A DNA stretch of 64,000 nucleotides from Lacinutrix venerupis (GCF_003663945.1 NZ_RCCH01000004.1:248001-312000), one strand, 5' to 3'. Shown: positions 35,858 to 44,523, counted from the first letter of the stretch. The notes: generated by a model not told the origin, from the letters alone. Numbers and translations are program-made.

Positions 35858-36949
35858 TTAATCTAAAAAATCTGGTTTAAATTGTTCTATTAAAAAAAGT
35901 AAAGCTTGCTCTGTAAATGTAAAATATTCTTTTAGTTTTTGTTCTTTGTCTATTATTTTAAAAGCGTCCTCTATTTTACCAGAATTGTAACTCTCTACAA
36001 TTACAGGATGTATATAATACTTTTTGCAAACATTTCTCGTGTTGCCTAAGGCTTTTGCAGCAGCATCATAAGCTTGTAAAATATTTTTGGCTTTTTGTTC
36101 TTCATTATTACTCAGTCCTAAATCGTATAATGTATTTAAAAATATAACTGAAGCTGCCCAAGTTCTAAAATCTTTGGCTGTAAAATGTTGATTGCATAGA
36201 GAAAAAATATAGTCGTTTACCATAGCACTATCTATAGTATGTTTATCTCCGTTACTTTCGTAATACTTAAAAAGCTCCCAACCTGGCAACTCTTGACATT
36301 TATTAATTAAATATCTCAATTTTTTATTCCGTAAACTTATAGAATGTTGCTTTCCTTTTTTTCCTATAAAATTAAATTTAATTTTATCTTTTTGTACTTC
36401 TACATGTCTTGTTCTTAAGGTAGACAAACCATATGTTTTATTCCGTTTTGCGTATTGCTCATTACCTATTCTTATGTGAGTTTCTTCCATAAGTTTTATA
36501 ACGAGAGCTAATGTTTTATTTTTTGGCCATCCTTTTTGATCTAAATGAATATCTATTTGCTCACGAATAAGAGGAAGTAACTCTCCAAAAAATTGCATCC
36601 TATAAAATTTTGTTTGATTTCTAATTTTATTCCAAACTGGATGATACCTATATTGTTTTCTATATTTGGCATCTCTTCCTGTTGCTTGCAAATGCGCGTT
36701 CTTAATATATGATATGTTTACATTTTCCCACGCTGGTGGAATTACCAAACTACCTATTCTTTCTATTTCATTTTTATCTTTTAATGGCTTACCATTAAAT
36801 TCGTAAACAAAAGTTTTTTGCTTACGTTTTCGTTTTATCTTTAAAGCATCATCATTAGTATAAACCAAATTTAATTGCTCTATTGCAATTTCTGGCGCAC
36901 TCCAAAGTTGTTTTAAGAATTTTTCGTTTTCACGTTTTGGATTTGCCAT
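35858..36949 (-). CDS. DNA topoisomerase IB (eukaryotic/pox type)
   Basis: 363 residues. Relaxes DNA supercoils by a 3'-phosphotyrosine cut. The N-terminal domain (about 25-110) contains PPAWENVNIS, and the catalytic core has Arg160 (ETHIRIGNEQY), Lys in KGKQHS, Arg262 (KDFRTWAAS) and Tyr311/Tyr312 in KKYYIHP as nucleophile. All the catalytic positions expected of bacterial TopIB are found. It follows the hemerythrin gene by 6 bp (operon). Confidence 0.9.
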   Translation of the reverse strand: MANPKRENEKFLKQLWSAPEIAIEQLNLVYTNDDALKIKRKRKQKTFVYEFNGKPLKDKNEIERIGSLVIPPAWENVNISYIKNAHLQATGRDAKYRKQYRYHPVWNKIRNQTKFYRMQFFGELLPLIREQIDIHLDQKGWPKNKTLALVIKLMEETHIRIGNEQYAKRNKTYGLSTLRTRHVEVQKDKIKFNFIGKKGKQHSISLRNKKLRYLINKCQELPGWELFKYYESNGDKHTIDSAMVNDYIFSLCNQHFTAKDFRTWAASVIFLNTLYDLGLSNNEEQKAKNILQAYDAAAKALGNTRNVCKKYYIHPVIVESYNSGKIEDAFKIIDKEQKLKEYFTFTEQALLFLIEQFKPDFLD

Positions 36950-36955
36950 GACATT

Positions 36956-37390
36956 TTACCTTTGAGATTTAATATAATCTTGATATTCTTTAGATAGAGA
37001 AGCTTTTTCTTTTTCTGTTAAAACTTTTCCCGCCATTTGAAAAATGGTACGCTCCTCGTCTTCTAAATGATGCTCTACATCATGCTTTAATTTTTTTGCA
37101 ATTTTTAACCATCCTGGAGAATCGTAATCCATCTCTTCTAATTGCTCTAACAATTCGTCTATTTCGTGATGCTCTGCAATAGCATGCCTAGCTTGTTCTT
37201 GAGTTAAATCGTCATCTATTAAAGGAATATAAAAATAACGCTCTTCTCCATCTTCATGGATGACTAATTCTTTTTTTACTTTTTTAAAAATATCATCTCT
37301 TTCCTTTGTATCTCCAGAGGTTTCAACTAATTTTTTCAACAACTCGCGTTGGATGTCGTGGTCTTTTCTTAATGCTTCAAAAATGTTCAT
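36956..37390 (-). CDS. Hemerythrin-domain protein
   Basis: Di-iron, oxygen- or NO-binding four-helix protein. The ATG at 37390 (MNIFEALRKDHD) is chosen because it starts directly at the domain; an ATG 7 codons earlier (37411) adds a basic extension and remains possible. Ligand residues appear in order: KDHD, HEDGEERYF, EHHEID and DVEHHLEDEE. 144 residues, whole domain. It is the first gene of a pair with topoisomerase IB. The link between the two is unclear, although both fit stress survival. Confidence 0.82.
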   Translation of the reverse strand: MNIFEALRKDHDIQRELLKKLVETSGDTKERDDIFKKVKKELVIHEDGEERYFYIPLIDDDLTQEQARHAIAEHHEIDELLEQLEEMDYDSPGWLKIAKKLKHDVEHHLEDEERTIFQMAGKVLTEKEKASLSKEYQDYIKSQR

Positions 37391-37475
37391 ATTGTTGGTT
37401 TTTAATTTCAATTAAATCTAAAAAAATCAAATAAATTTTATGACTCTAATAGCTTAAAAAAGTAATGTTATAAAC

Positions 37476-37505
37476 TAAAAAAACCAGCAGTGGCCGGTTT
37501 TTTAT
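37476..37505 (-). terminator. Terminator between the YtxH trio and hemerythrin
   Basis: AAAAAACC / GGTTTTTT with an inner GC/GC pair, directly downstream of the minus-strand 68-aa gene. Confidence 0.7.
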
Positions 37506-37524
37506 AGTTATTTTTAATAATGTG

Positions 37525-37731
37525 TTATTTTCTAAATAGTTTTTTAAGTAACATCATAGATCCTATCTTGCCTGCAACTTTTAAACCGGTTTGCATCCAT
37601 TCTGCAGGTTGCAAACTTTCCTTTAAATCTCCTTTAACAGATTTTAGTTCTTCTTTTGCTATTTCTCTTTCAAGATCGAGCCTTCTAAGTTCTACTTCAA
37701 TGTCATTAAAATTAAGAAATGTTTTTTTCAT
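37525..37731 (-). CDS. Small conserved protein (68 aa, DUF6327-like)
   Basis: 68 residues: charged helix (NFNDIEVELRRLDLEREIA) and a short, weakly hydrophobic C-terminal segment (TGLKVAGKIGSMMLLKKLF). I recall this as DUF6327 in flavobacteria, next to the holin-like and YtxH genes, as here. Its start overlaps the stop of the upstream gene by one base, so the three are co-translated. Function unknown; a peripheral membrane helper is a guess. Confidence 0.7.
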   Translation of the reverse strand: MKKTFLNFNDIEVELRRLDLEREIAKEELKSVKGDLKESLQPAEWMQTGLKVAGKIGSMMLLKKLFRK

Positions 37732-38078
37732 TATTTAAAAAATGTTTTAGATAATTTTAAAATTACTTTAGAATCTATAGAGCCTCTAAAAACATATAAC
37801 AAACTAGAAATTATAGCGTAGGCTAAACCTACTATAACAAAACCTAGAGTGTAACTATTTAATAGAGCTCCTAAGTAAAATGCTAAAGCAATTGATAAAA
37901 AAGTTATCCCAATTAGAAAAACGCCTCCAATAGCAACAACTTTAAATATCATACTTACAGACATAGAAAGCTGTTGAAATATTTTAAGCTTGTAATAATC
38001 GTGAGACTTTTTTAAATATTCTTCAGATTGGTCTAATGCTTTATTTGATGCTTCATTTATAGAATCGAATACAGACAT
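37731..38078 (-). CDS. Holin-superfamily-III-like membrane protein
   Basis: 115 residues with two transmembrane helices (about 45-70 and 75-100). The Pfam name says phage holin, but the gene sits in a YtxH stress trio, far from any phage genes, so it is a chromosomal membrane protein and not a lysis factor. The N-terminal 35 residues are amphipathic (SIN to YLKKSHDYYKLK). It overlaps the small downstream gene by a base. Confidence 0.75.
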   Translation of the reverse strand: MSVFDSINEASNKALDQSEEYLKKSHDYYKLKIFQQLSMSVSMIFKVVAIGGVFLIGITFLSIALAFYLGALLNSYTLGFVIVGLAYAIISSLLYVFRGSIDSKVILKLSKTFFK

Positions 38079-38081
38079 ATA

Positions 38082-38411
38082 TTATGATGTTTTCTGTAAT
38101 TTCTTATTCTTAGCTTTTAAAGTTTCAAGTTTTTGCTCTAACGATGTTATAATGTCTTCAGCTTTATAACTAGCATTTTGCACCACACTCTCTAATTGAG
38201 AATCCAATGTTTCTTTTCCAGAAACCATGCTGCTTGCAAGTTGTTCTTTTAAATCTGTAGCACTACTAACAACTTTATCTTTAGCACTAGTAGCCTCTTC
38301 TGTTAATTTTCTTCTAGTATTTACTCCTTTATCTGGTGCAAATAAAATTCCTAAAGTTGCTCCTATTGCAGAGCCTAATAATATTCCTAATGCTGCATTT
38401 CCGTTATTCAT
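38082..38411 (-). CDS. YtxH-domain stress protein
   Basis: 109 residues. A Gly-rich membrane segment near the N-terminus ([23 protein letters not shown]) is the YtxH signature, followed by a long amphipathic coiled helix ([13 protein letters not shown] to [17 protein letters not shown]). First gene of a three-gene operon. YtxH proteins are general-stress proteins in Bacillus; function there and here is not known in detail. Confidence 0.85.
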   Translation of the reverse strand: MNNGNAALGILLGSAIGATLGILFAPDKGVNTRRKLTEEATSAKDKVVSSATDLKEQLASSMVSGKETLDSQLESVVQNASYKAEDIITSLEQKLETLKAKNKKLQKTS

Positions 38412-38611
38412 GATTGTTTTTCTTTTTATGGTTAATAATATTTTTTACTTCCCTAATAAATAGGCTATTAAGTATAATGTAAAGTTACAAAAGAACACAC
38501 ACAATTTTCTTAAAATAAACATAAATGAATTGCTAAATCTTTGTTAATATAACATTAAAACAATGTTTTTTAAGAAAAATTATAGAAATTTATCAAAGAA
38601 ACAACCAAAAA

Positions 38612-39976
38612 ATGAAGAATACAATAACAACAATTAATCCATATAATGGTGCCGAATTAAATAAATTTCAACGCTTTTCCGTTGATAAGATAGATTCTAT
38701 ATTAAATAATGCACAAAGCACTTATAATGAGTGGAAAACTACCACAATAAAATCTCGAACAAAGCTATTAGTAAAACTTGGAGATGTTTTAAATAACAAT
38801 CTAGAAGAGTATAGTAGATTAATGACTGAAGAAATGGGTAAACCAATTAAAGAAAGTCGTGCAGAAATTGAAAAGTGTATTCTTTTATGCGATTTTTATA
38901 GTAAAAATTCAGAATCATTTTTGGCTGATGAGATTATAGTAACCGAAGCTCAAGAAAGCTTTATAAGCTACGATCCTTTAGGTGTTATTCTTGGTGTTAT
39001 GCCATGGAATTATCCTTTTTGGCAAGTATTTAGGTTTGCAGTACCAACACTAACTGCTGGAAACACTGCTCTACTAAAGCACGCATCTAATGTTACTGGA
39101 TGTGCTTTAGCCATCCAAAATTGTTTTGAACAAGCAGGATACCCAATAGGTTGTTTTCAAACCTTATTAACAGACCATGACAATATTGAAGAATTAATTA
39201 AAAATAAAATTATTAAAGCCGTTTCTGTAACTGGAAGTGAAAAAGCTGGCATCAGCATTTCTACAACCGCTAGTAAGGTTTTAAAAAAATCGGTTTTAGA
39301 ACTTGGCGGAAACAATGCTTGTATTATTCTTGATGACGCAGATTTAGAAAAACACATGGACACAATTGTAAAAGCCAGATTTCAAAACTCTGGACAAAGT
39401 TGTATTGCTGCTAAAAGATTTATTGTAACAAAAGGTATTTATAACAAATTTATAAAACAGTTTAAAGAAAAAGTAGAAGCGTTAAATTACACAGACCCAA
39501 TAAAAGAAGATGCCGAAATTTCTGTTTTAGCAAGAGAAGATTTAGCTAAAGACTTACAAGAACAAGTGGATGCCTCTGTAAAAAAAGGTGCTAAAGTTTT
39601 AGTAGGAAACAAAAGAGATAATGCCTATTTTTCACCAACCATACTTATAGAAGTAACTAGCGACATGAAGGTTTTTACCGAGGAAACCTTTGGACCAGTT
39701 GCACCAATAATTAAGGCAGACAGTATGGATCATGCCATAGAATTAGCTTCTAACAGTAGGTTTGGATTAGGCACTATGCTTTTTACGAAAAACACAGAGG
39801 CTGCAAAACTAAAAATAGGAGAAATAGCAGATGGCTCTTTCTTTATAAACGATATGGTAAAATCTGACCCAAGATTACCTTTTGGAGGCACAAAAGCTTC
39901 TGGTTATGGTAGAGAATTGTCTCAAGAAGGTATACACGAATTTGTTAACAAAAAAACAGTATATATTAATAAATAA
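38612..39976 (+). CDS. NAD(P)-dependent succinate-semialdehyde dehydrogenase-like enzyme
   Basis: 454 residues of the aldehyde dehydrogenase superfamily. Catalytic Glu230 (VLELGGNNA) and Cys264 (NSGQSCIAAKRF), with GVMPWNYPFWQVFR and the final LPFGGTKASGYGREL. These features fit the succinate-semialdehyde dehydrogenase (GabD/Sad-like) branch, although substrate assignment in this superfamily is uncertain. A 50-residue membrane protein gene follows 15 bp later, suggesting an operon. Confidence 0.85.
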   Translation: MKNTITTINPYNGAELNKFQRFSVDKIDSILNNAQSTYNEWKTTTIKSRTKLLVKLGDVLNNNLEEYSRLMTEEMGKPIKESRAEIEKCILLCDFYSKNSESFLADEIIVTEAQESFISYDPLGVILGVMPWNYPFWQVFRFAVPTLTAGNTALLKHASNVTGCALAIQNCFEQAGYPIGCFQTLLTDHDNIEELIKNKIIKAVSVTGSEKAGISISTTASKVLKKSVLELGGNNACIILDDADLEKHMDTIVKARFQNSGQSCIAAKRFIVTKGIYNKFIKQFKEKVEALNYTDPIKEDAEISVLAREDLAKDLQEQVDASVKKGAKVLVGNKRDNAYFSPTILIEVTSDMKVFTEETFGPVAPIIKADSMDHAIELASNSRFGLGTMLFTKNTEAAKLKIGEIADGSFFINDMVKSDPRLPFGGTKASGYGRELSQEGIHEFVNKKTVYINK

Positions 39977-39991
39977 AAAAAAAGAAAAATT

Positions 39992-40144
39992 ATGAGTTTA
40001 ATTAAAGACGAAAACGAAGATAGAGGAGATTATATTTTACAAAAAGACAAAACAACAAAAGGCGTATCTACATTTGTTATTGTAGCATTAGTGCTTTTAG
40101 TTATTGCTGTTGTTGTATCTGGACTATATTTTAAATGGTTTTAA
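39992..40144 (+). CDS. 50-residue single-pass membrane protein
   Basis: An intact reading frame below common size limits. The N-terminal half is hydrophilic (MSLIKDENEDRGDYILQKDK), the second half one transmembrane helix (VSTFVIVALVLLVIAVVVSG) ending FKWF. It lies 15 bp after the aldehyde dehydrogenase stop, with an AAAAAAAAAGAAAAATT leader. No family recognised. It ends 13 bp before the convergent VanX-like gene. Confidence 0.7.
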   Translation: MSLIKDENEDRGDYILQKDKTTKGVSTFVIVALVLLVIAVVVSGLYFKWF

Positions 40145-40157
40145 TAATTAAATATTA

Positions 40158-40823
40158 TTATTCAACTAAAAAATCGAAGTACTGATTTCTGTATGGCTCA
40201 CCTCTTAAGGTAAAATGCCACCATTCTTGAGCATAATTTCTAAAACCATTGGCAAGCATAACTTTTTGTAATGTTTGCCTGTTTTTAGATTGTTCATTTG
40301 TTAAATCTTTATTTTCAACCCAAGATTCTTTACCAAAAAAATCGTAAGGAGATCCCATATCTAAAGGCTTACCGGTTTCTAAATCAACAATTGTAACATC
40401 TAATGTACTACCACTACTATGTCTAGATTTAGATGCTATATAACCTTTTTTAAATAAATTACGTTTATCTTCTCTTGGATAAAACTGTTGCTTCATCAAG
40501 GTATCGTTAATTACTTTTGCCCAACGTACAAAATGATTTACTGCTCGTTGTGGTCTATAAGCATCGTATATTTTTATAGATAAGTTTTGTTTAGCCAATT
40601 CTTGCTGCACTTTTTTTAAAGCTAATGCAGTTTGCTTAGTCATTATAGCTACATTGGCATTATAACCATCGATAATAGAGCCAACAAAATTATAATCGCC
40701 GCAATATTGTAAATCAACATTTACGGTTGGAATCTCATTTTTAGCATACACAAAACCTTTTGGTAATTGTGCAAAAGCAACAAAAGAAAATAGCGTTAGC
40801 AAAAAGCTTAATACAAATCTCAT
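40158..40823 (-). CDS. VanX-like D-Ala-D-Ala dipeptidase (M15D)
   Basis: 221 residues with a signal peptide (to VAFAQ). Zinc motifs of VanX: SRHSSGSTLDVTI (His, Asp) and the later EWWHF (Glu base, His). It cleaves D-Ala-D-Ala dipeptides. In non-resistant bacteria such as this it probably recycles or scavenges cell-wall dipeptides (DdpX-like) in the periplasm. No van genes are nearby, so resistance is not suggested. Confidence 0.88.
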   Translation of the reverse strand: MRFVLSFLLTLFSFVAFAQLPKGFVYAKNEIPTVNVDLQYCGDYNFVGSIIDGYNANVAIMTKQTALALKKVQQELAKQNLSIKIYDAYRPQRAVNHFVRWAKVINDTLMKQQFYPREDKRNLFKKGYIASKSRHSSGSTLDVTIVDLETGKPLDMGSPYDFFGKESWVENKDLTNEQSKNRQTLQKVMLANGFRNYAQEWWHFTLRGEPYRNQYFDFLVE

Positions 40824-40909
40824 AACAAATAATTTTTATGCTAATTTAGAGAAATAATCATTTATATAAACTAATAGCTTACTCCAACCTATAAATTAGA
40901 ATACGCTTT

Positions 40910-41503
40910 ATGCTCTCTCACAAAGAAATACATCTTAATTTACCAAACTCAGATATTAGCTATTATCCAAATTTCTTTTCTAAAAGCGAAGCACTAGATT
41001 TTTATAATACTATTTTAAACGAAACCAATTGGAGACAAGATAATATCACAATTTTTGGTAAAACATATGCGCAACCTAGATTAACAGCTCTTTTTGCCAA
41101 TAATACAAAAACGTATAGTTACTCTAACATTATTATGCACCCAGAACCATTTACCAATACATTATTAACAATAAAAAGTAAAATTGAAACTCTAACAGAT
41201 GTAAATTTTACAACATGTTTAGCTAATTTATATAGAGATGGTAAAGACAGTAATGGTTGGCATGCAGACAACGAAAAAGAATTAGGAAAGAATCCTGTAA
41301 TAGCATCTATAACTTTAGGAGCTGCCAGACACTTTAGCCTAAAACATAAAAATGATAAAAATTTAAAACATAAACTATTATTAGAAAATGGCAGTTTATT
41401 ATTAATGAAAGGTGAAACACAACATTTTTGGCTGCATCAAATTGCTAAGACCAAAAAGGAAGTAAAACCAAGAATTAATTTAACATTTAGAGTTATTTAC
41501 TAA
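40910..41503 (+). CDS. alkB: AlkB-family 2-oxoglutarate/Fe(II) dioxygenase
   Basis: 197 residues. Repairs N1-methyladenine/N3-methylcytosine-type damage by oxidative demethylation. Fe ligands in GWHADNEKELG (HxD) and HFWLHQ, and the 2-oxoglutarate Arg in PRINLTFRVI. QPRLTALFANN and SITLGAARHF are typical of the AlkB-like branch with a short N-terminus. Monocistronic, followed by a terminator. Confidence 0.9.
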   Translation: MLSHKEIHLNLPNSDISYYPNFFSKSEALDFYNTILNETNWRQDNITIFGKTYAQPRLTALFANNTKTYSYSNIIMHPEPFTNTLLTIKSKIETLTDVNFTTCLANLYRDGKDSNGWHADNEKELGKNPVIASITLGAARHFSLKHKNDKNLKHKLLLENGSLLLMKGETQHFWLHQIAKTKKEVKPRINLTFRVIY

Positions 41504-41514
41504 AGTTTTGCGCA

Positions 41515-41547
41515 CAAAAAAACCAAAGTCCCTCAACTTTGGTTTTA
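41515..41547 (+). terminator. Terminator after alkB; the following 340 bp hold no gene
   Basis: AAACCAAAGT / ACTTTGGTTT hairpin. From 41548 to 41886 I see AT-rich sequence only, with a TAAATTTG box at 41819-41826 that could serve the hydrolase gene at 41887. Confidence 0.75.
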
Positions 41548-41886
41548 TGTATTTGCTTTATATTTTTGGTTAGATTTAGGGTTACTATATCAACAAAAAG
41601 CGATGCAAATATTAATTAATTAATCCATTGACTAAAAAGTATGTTTCTTAGCACACTCCAAATGTAGGGTAGTTTTTAATTTTTAGACGTTTAAACACAT
41701 TGATTTTCGACGAAATGCACAAAATTTTAACACAAATAGACAAAATAGCCATTTAAATCGACAAAACACACATTTGCTCAATCAAATTTATCGTGCTTTT
41801 TTATATAAAATTAAACAGTAAATTTGTTTTAAAATATTGCAAATGGCATTCTATTTGTAAAATAAAAAGTATAAACATATAATATT

Positions 41887-42816
41887 ATGAAAACAAGGTT
41901 TCTAATTGCATTATTATTTTTTGGAAGTTTAGGTTTTACTTCGGCCCAAGAAAAAAATTATACAGCGCAAGAGATTGCTGTAAACAAAATAATTGATGGA
42001 ACTTTACTCCTTCCCAACGGTATAAAAAACCCAGATTTAGTTATCATAATTGCAGGTTCAGGACCTACAGATAGAGACGGCAATCAAAACTTTTTAAAAT
42101 CAAATTCTTTAAAAAAATTAGCACAAGGCCTATCAGAAAAAAATATTGCTACTTTTCGTTACGATAAGCGCATAGTAAAACAAATAAGAAAAGGCAACGT
42201 AGATAAAAATATAATGTTTGATGATTTTGTAGTTGATGCAAAATCTGTTCTTAATTATTTTAAAAACACTAAAAACTATAACAAAATTTATATTGCCGGA
42301 CATAGCCAAGGTAGTTTAATTGGTTTATTAACCGCTAAAGATGGTGCAGATGGTTTTATTTCTCTTGCCGGAGCAGGCCAATCTATTGGTAGTGTACTTA
42401 TTGAGCAAGTTGAAAAAACAGCACCAATGTTTTTAGAAGATACTAAGCGCATTGTTAAAGTTTTAGAAGAAGGAAAAACCACTACAAACTTTCCTCCTGC
42501 TTTGGCTAGTATTTTTAGTTTAGAAATACAACCATTTATGTCTAACTGGATGTCTTACAATCCGCAAACTGAAATAAAAAAACTAGACATGCCTATATTA
42601 ATTATAAACGGCACTAAGGATTTACAAGTTTCTGAAGCTGAAGCTAAACTTTTACATGATGCTGCACCTAAAGCTCAATTAAAAATTATTGATAAAATGA
42701 ATCATATTTTAGTACCTATTGAAGGTGATGATTTAGAGAATTCAAAATCTTACAACGAAGCAAATAGAGCATTAGCTCCAGAGTTAATTGAAACCATAGT
42801 TTCGTTTATAAAATAA
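41887..42816 (+). CDS. Secreted alpha/beta hydrolase
   Basis: 309 residues with a signal peptide (to GFTSAQ). The nucleophile elbow GHSQGSLIG, oxyanion segment IIAGSGPTDRDGN, the late Asp (INGTKDLQVS) and His (MNHIL) form a full serine-hydrolase triad. It resembles dienelactone-hydrolase or YuaR-like esterases; the substrate is unknown. A terminator follows, then the accessory pocket begins. Confidence 0.85.
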   Translation: MKTRFLIALLFFGSLGFTSAQEKNYTAQEIAVNKIIDGTLLLPNGIKNPDLVIIIAGSGPTDRDGNQNFLKSNSLKKLAQGLSEKNIATFRYDKRIVKQIRKGNVDKNIMFDDFVVDAKSVLNYFKNTKNYNKIYIAGHSQGSLIGLLTAKDGADGFISLAGAGQSIGSVLIEQVEKTAPMFLEDTKRIVKVLEEGKTTTNFPPALASIFSLEIQPFMSNWMSYNPQTEIKKLDMPILIINGTKDLQVSEAEAKLLHDAAPKAQLKIIDKMNHILVPIEGDDLENSKSYNEANRALAPELIETIVSFIK

Positions 42817-42828
42817 ACATTTAAAATT

Positions 42829-42862
42829 AAAAAAAGGCTTACAAAATTGTAAGTCTTTTTTT
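42829..42862 (+). terminator. Terminator after the alpha/beta hydrolase
   Basis: AAGGCTTACAA / TTGTAAGTCTT (one G-T pair) with an eight-T run. Confidence 0.75.
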
Positions 42863-42892
42863 TACACCATAAAACAAAGTGAGTTTTTAGAA

Positions 42893-43030
42893 ATAGAAAA
42901 AGCGCCTACTAAAGGCGCTTTTTCATACTAACCAACCAAAAATATGATAATTACTACTCTTAGATTAAAGTAACCACACTCTAAAATTGTCGTTGTAGTA
43001 ATTACATCTACTAGTTCAAATAACGTGCCA
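42893..43030 (-). ncRNA. Structured RNA candidate, copy 1 (minus strand)
   Basis: A 113-bp unit (42893-43005) repeated at 43138-43250 with about 7 differences. Read on the minus strand, GTAATTACTAC (43005-42995) pairs with GTAGTAATTAT (42957-42947) over 11 bp, then a terminator hairpin GCGCCT / AGGCGC with T run ends it. The terminator stem is constant while its loop differs between copies. TACTTTAG (43045-43038) is a possible -7 box. See copy 2 for the covariation argument. Confidence 0.5.
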
Positions 43031-43137
43031 TTTATAACTAAAGTATTTATATAATTTTATTTTATGAAAACTTTCACATTAAGCACTTTGTATTAAGTCA
43101 CAAATAAAAAAATCATTTAAAAACAAAACTTTATATA

Positions 43138-43265
43138 ATAGAAAAAGCGCCTACAAGAGGCGCTTTTTCATACTAACCAACCAAAAATATGGTAATTACC
43201 ACTCTTAAATTAAAGTAACCACACTCTAAAATCGTCGTTGCAGTAATTACTATTTATATTTCAAT
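43138..43265 (-). ncRNA. Structured RNA candidate, copy 2 (minus strand)
   Basis: Second copy. Its long stem is GTAATTACTGC (43250-43240) with GTGGTAATTAC (43202-43192). Compared with copy 1 the differences inside this stem turn G-U to G-C, U-A to U-G and A-U to G-U; each keeps a pair, and only on the minus strand. A CACTTTGG box (43280-43273) stands where copy 1 has TACTTTAG. No protein is encoded. Function unknown; a regulatory RNA is the simplest reading. Confidence 0.5.
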
Positions 43266-43330
43266 TAGTGTGCCAAAGTGTTTTTATAGTATTCATATTA
43301 AAGTATTTTAAGAAATGTTTCACATTATTA

Positions 43331-43683
43331 ATGTATAAAAAAAACAACTTAATAACAAGTAAAGATATGTTTGCCACAATAGCAGAAATAGCAGGTATAG
43401 AAATTAAAGAAATAAATGATAGCAAAAGCTTTAAGCCGCTTTTATCTAAAGAGCAGTCAATTAGAAAGCGTCAATATTCTGAAATAAAGAATAACAAAAA
43501 TGATGCTTGGACTATACGCAATGGTACCTACAAATTAATAGTATTTACTGACGGCAAAGAGGAAATCTATAATTTAAGTAATGATCCTTACGAGAAAAAC
43601 AACATTTTAAATTCGACTTTAAATACTATTAAAAAAAATCTAAAGAAGAATTAGAAATCGAATTATTAAGAATAAGAAATTAA
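43331..43683 (+). pseudogene. C-terminal fragment of a sulfatase, frameshifted
   Basis: Only the end of a sulfatase remains: NLITSKDMFATIAEIAGI, AWTIRNGTYKLIVF and EEIYNLSNDPYEKNNIL match the typical C-terminal part (DxFATI, IRxGxYKLI, ELYxLxxDPxExxNL). The catalytic CxPSR region is missing. The reading frame stops at 43654, but switching frame at an A8 tract (43631-43638) continues with KEELEIELLRIRN to a stop at 43683, the normal type of end, so a frameshift is likely. An apparent longer ORF from 43268 adds unrelated residues. Remnant of a polysaccharide-degradation gene. Confidence 0.72.
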
Positions 43684-43732
43684 AAAACCACTAACTATAC
43701 TCTACTTGATTTTATAAAATAAATAGGCTAAC

Positions 43733-43773
43733 TTCGTTTAACGTTTGATATAAAACGTTGATTTTTATCAACG
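43733..43773 (+). repeat. Left end of module 2
   Basis: Outer arm TTCGTTTAACG and the hairpin CGTTGAT-TTTT-ATCAACG. Confidence 0.6.
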
Positions 43774-43821
43774 AAATATTACAAACATCAAAACCAGATA
43801 TTAATTTTTAAATTTAAAACC

Positions 43822-44523
43822 ATGAAACAATTTTACATTTTAACTTCAATTTTTATTTTAAGTTTTAGTCAAATATATGGCCAAACTGAATGGACAGGAC
43901 CTACTATTACAGTGACAAAAACAGATTATGCTGATTGGACGCTACCAGAAAACCAAGACGCAATTACAGCTAATGTTATTTTAACTAGAGCTGATAATCG
44001 AGGGATTTTTAACATCGCACAAGAAACTGAATTTGACAATAATAATTATACTAGTCCGATAGATACAGAATGGGCAATTGGCACTATTGCTGATGGTGTT
44101 GGCACACTAACATTTGATACATGGGATAATACTCATTCAGCTAGTCCTCAAAATATAATTAATGTTGATGTAGTACTTCACTTAATAACTGATGACATTT
44201 ATATCGACACTAAAATAACTGCTTGGACATCTGGTGGTGCTGGTGGCGGATTCACTTACGAGCGTTCTACTGACCCATCTTTGAGTACGAACAAATTCGA
44301 GCTGGACAATGCTTTTAAAATATATCCAAACCCATCTAATGACTATATTTATATTTTAGGATTAACTGGAATTGAAAAATATACAATTTACAATGTTTTA
44401 GGAGCCAAAATTAAAAAAGGAGTTATTTCTAATAATGAAAAAATTGACATTAGAGATTTTACAAATGGATTATATTTCTTGAAATTTGAAAATGGAAATA
44501 CTATTAAATTTTTAATAGAATAA
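43822..44523 (+). CDS. T9SS-secreted protein of unknown function, cargo of module 2
   Basis: 233 residues: signal peptide (to IYGQ), a domain of about 130 residues with IFNIAQETEFDN, SPIDTEWAIGTI, VLHLITDDIYIDTKITAWTS and a GGAGGGFTYERST tail, then a type A T9SS sorting domain (FKIYPNPSNDY to IKFLIE). I have seen the middle domain in exported proteins of Bacteroidota and other phyla but know no function. It is the only gene between the module's inverted repeats. Confidence 0.78.
   Translation: MKQFYILTSIFILSFSQIYGQTEWTGPTITVTKTDYADWTLPENQDAITANVILTRADNRGIFNIAQETEFDNNNYTSPIDTEWAIGTIADGVGTLTFDTWDNTHSASPQNIINVDVVLHLITDDIYIDTKITAWTSGGAGGGFTYERSTDPSLSTNKFELDNAFKIYPNPSNDYIYILGLTGIEKYTIYNVLGAKIKKGVISNNEKIDIRDFTNGLYFLKFENGNTIKFLIE

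Noticed and set aside
37731-38078. Holin-like gene as a sign of a prophage
   Set aside because: It is one of a YtxH/holin-like/small-protein trio common in flavobacterial chromosomes; no other phage gene is near.
40158-40823. Vancomycin resistance locus
   Set aside because: VanX-like dipeptidase alone, without vanA/H/R/S; more likely cell-wall recycling.
42893-43265. CRISPR array
   Set aside because: Only two copies, 113 bp long and with terminator hairpins; there are no spacers or cas genes.
43268-43360. Start of the sulfatase-fragment gene at 43268
   Set aside because: The first 20 or so residues do not resemble sulfatases and lie partly in the RNA-copy-2 promoter region; the homologous part starts near 43331-43350.
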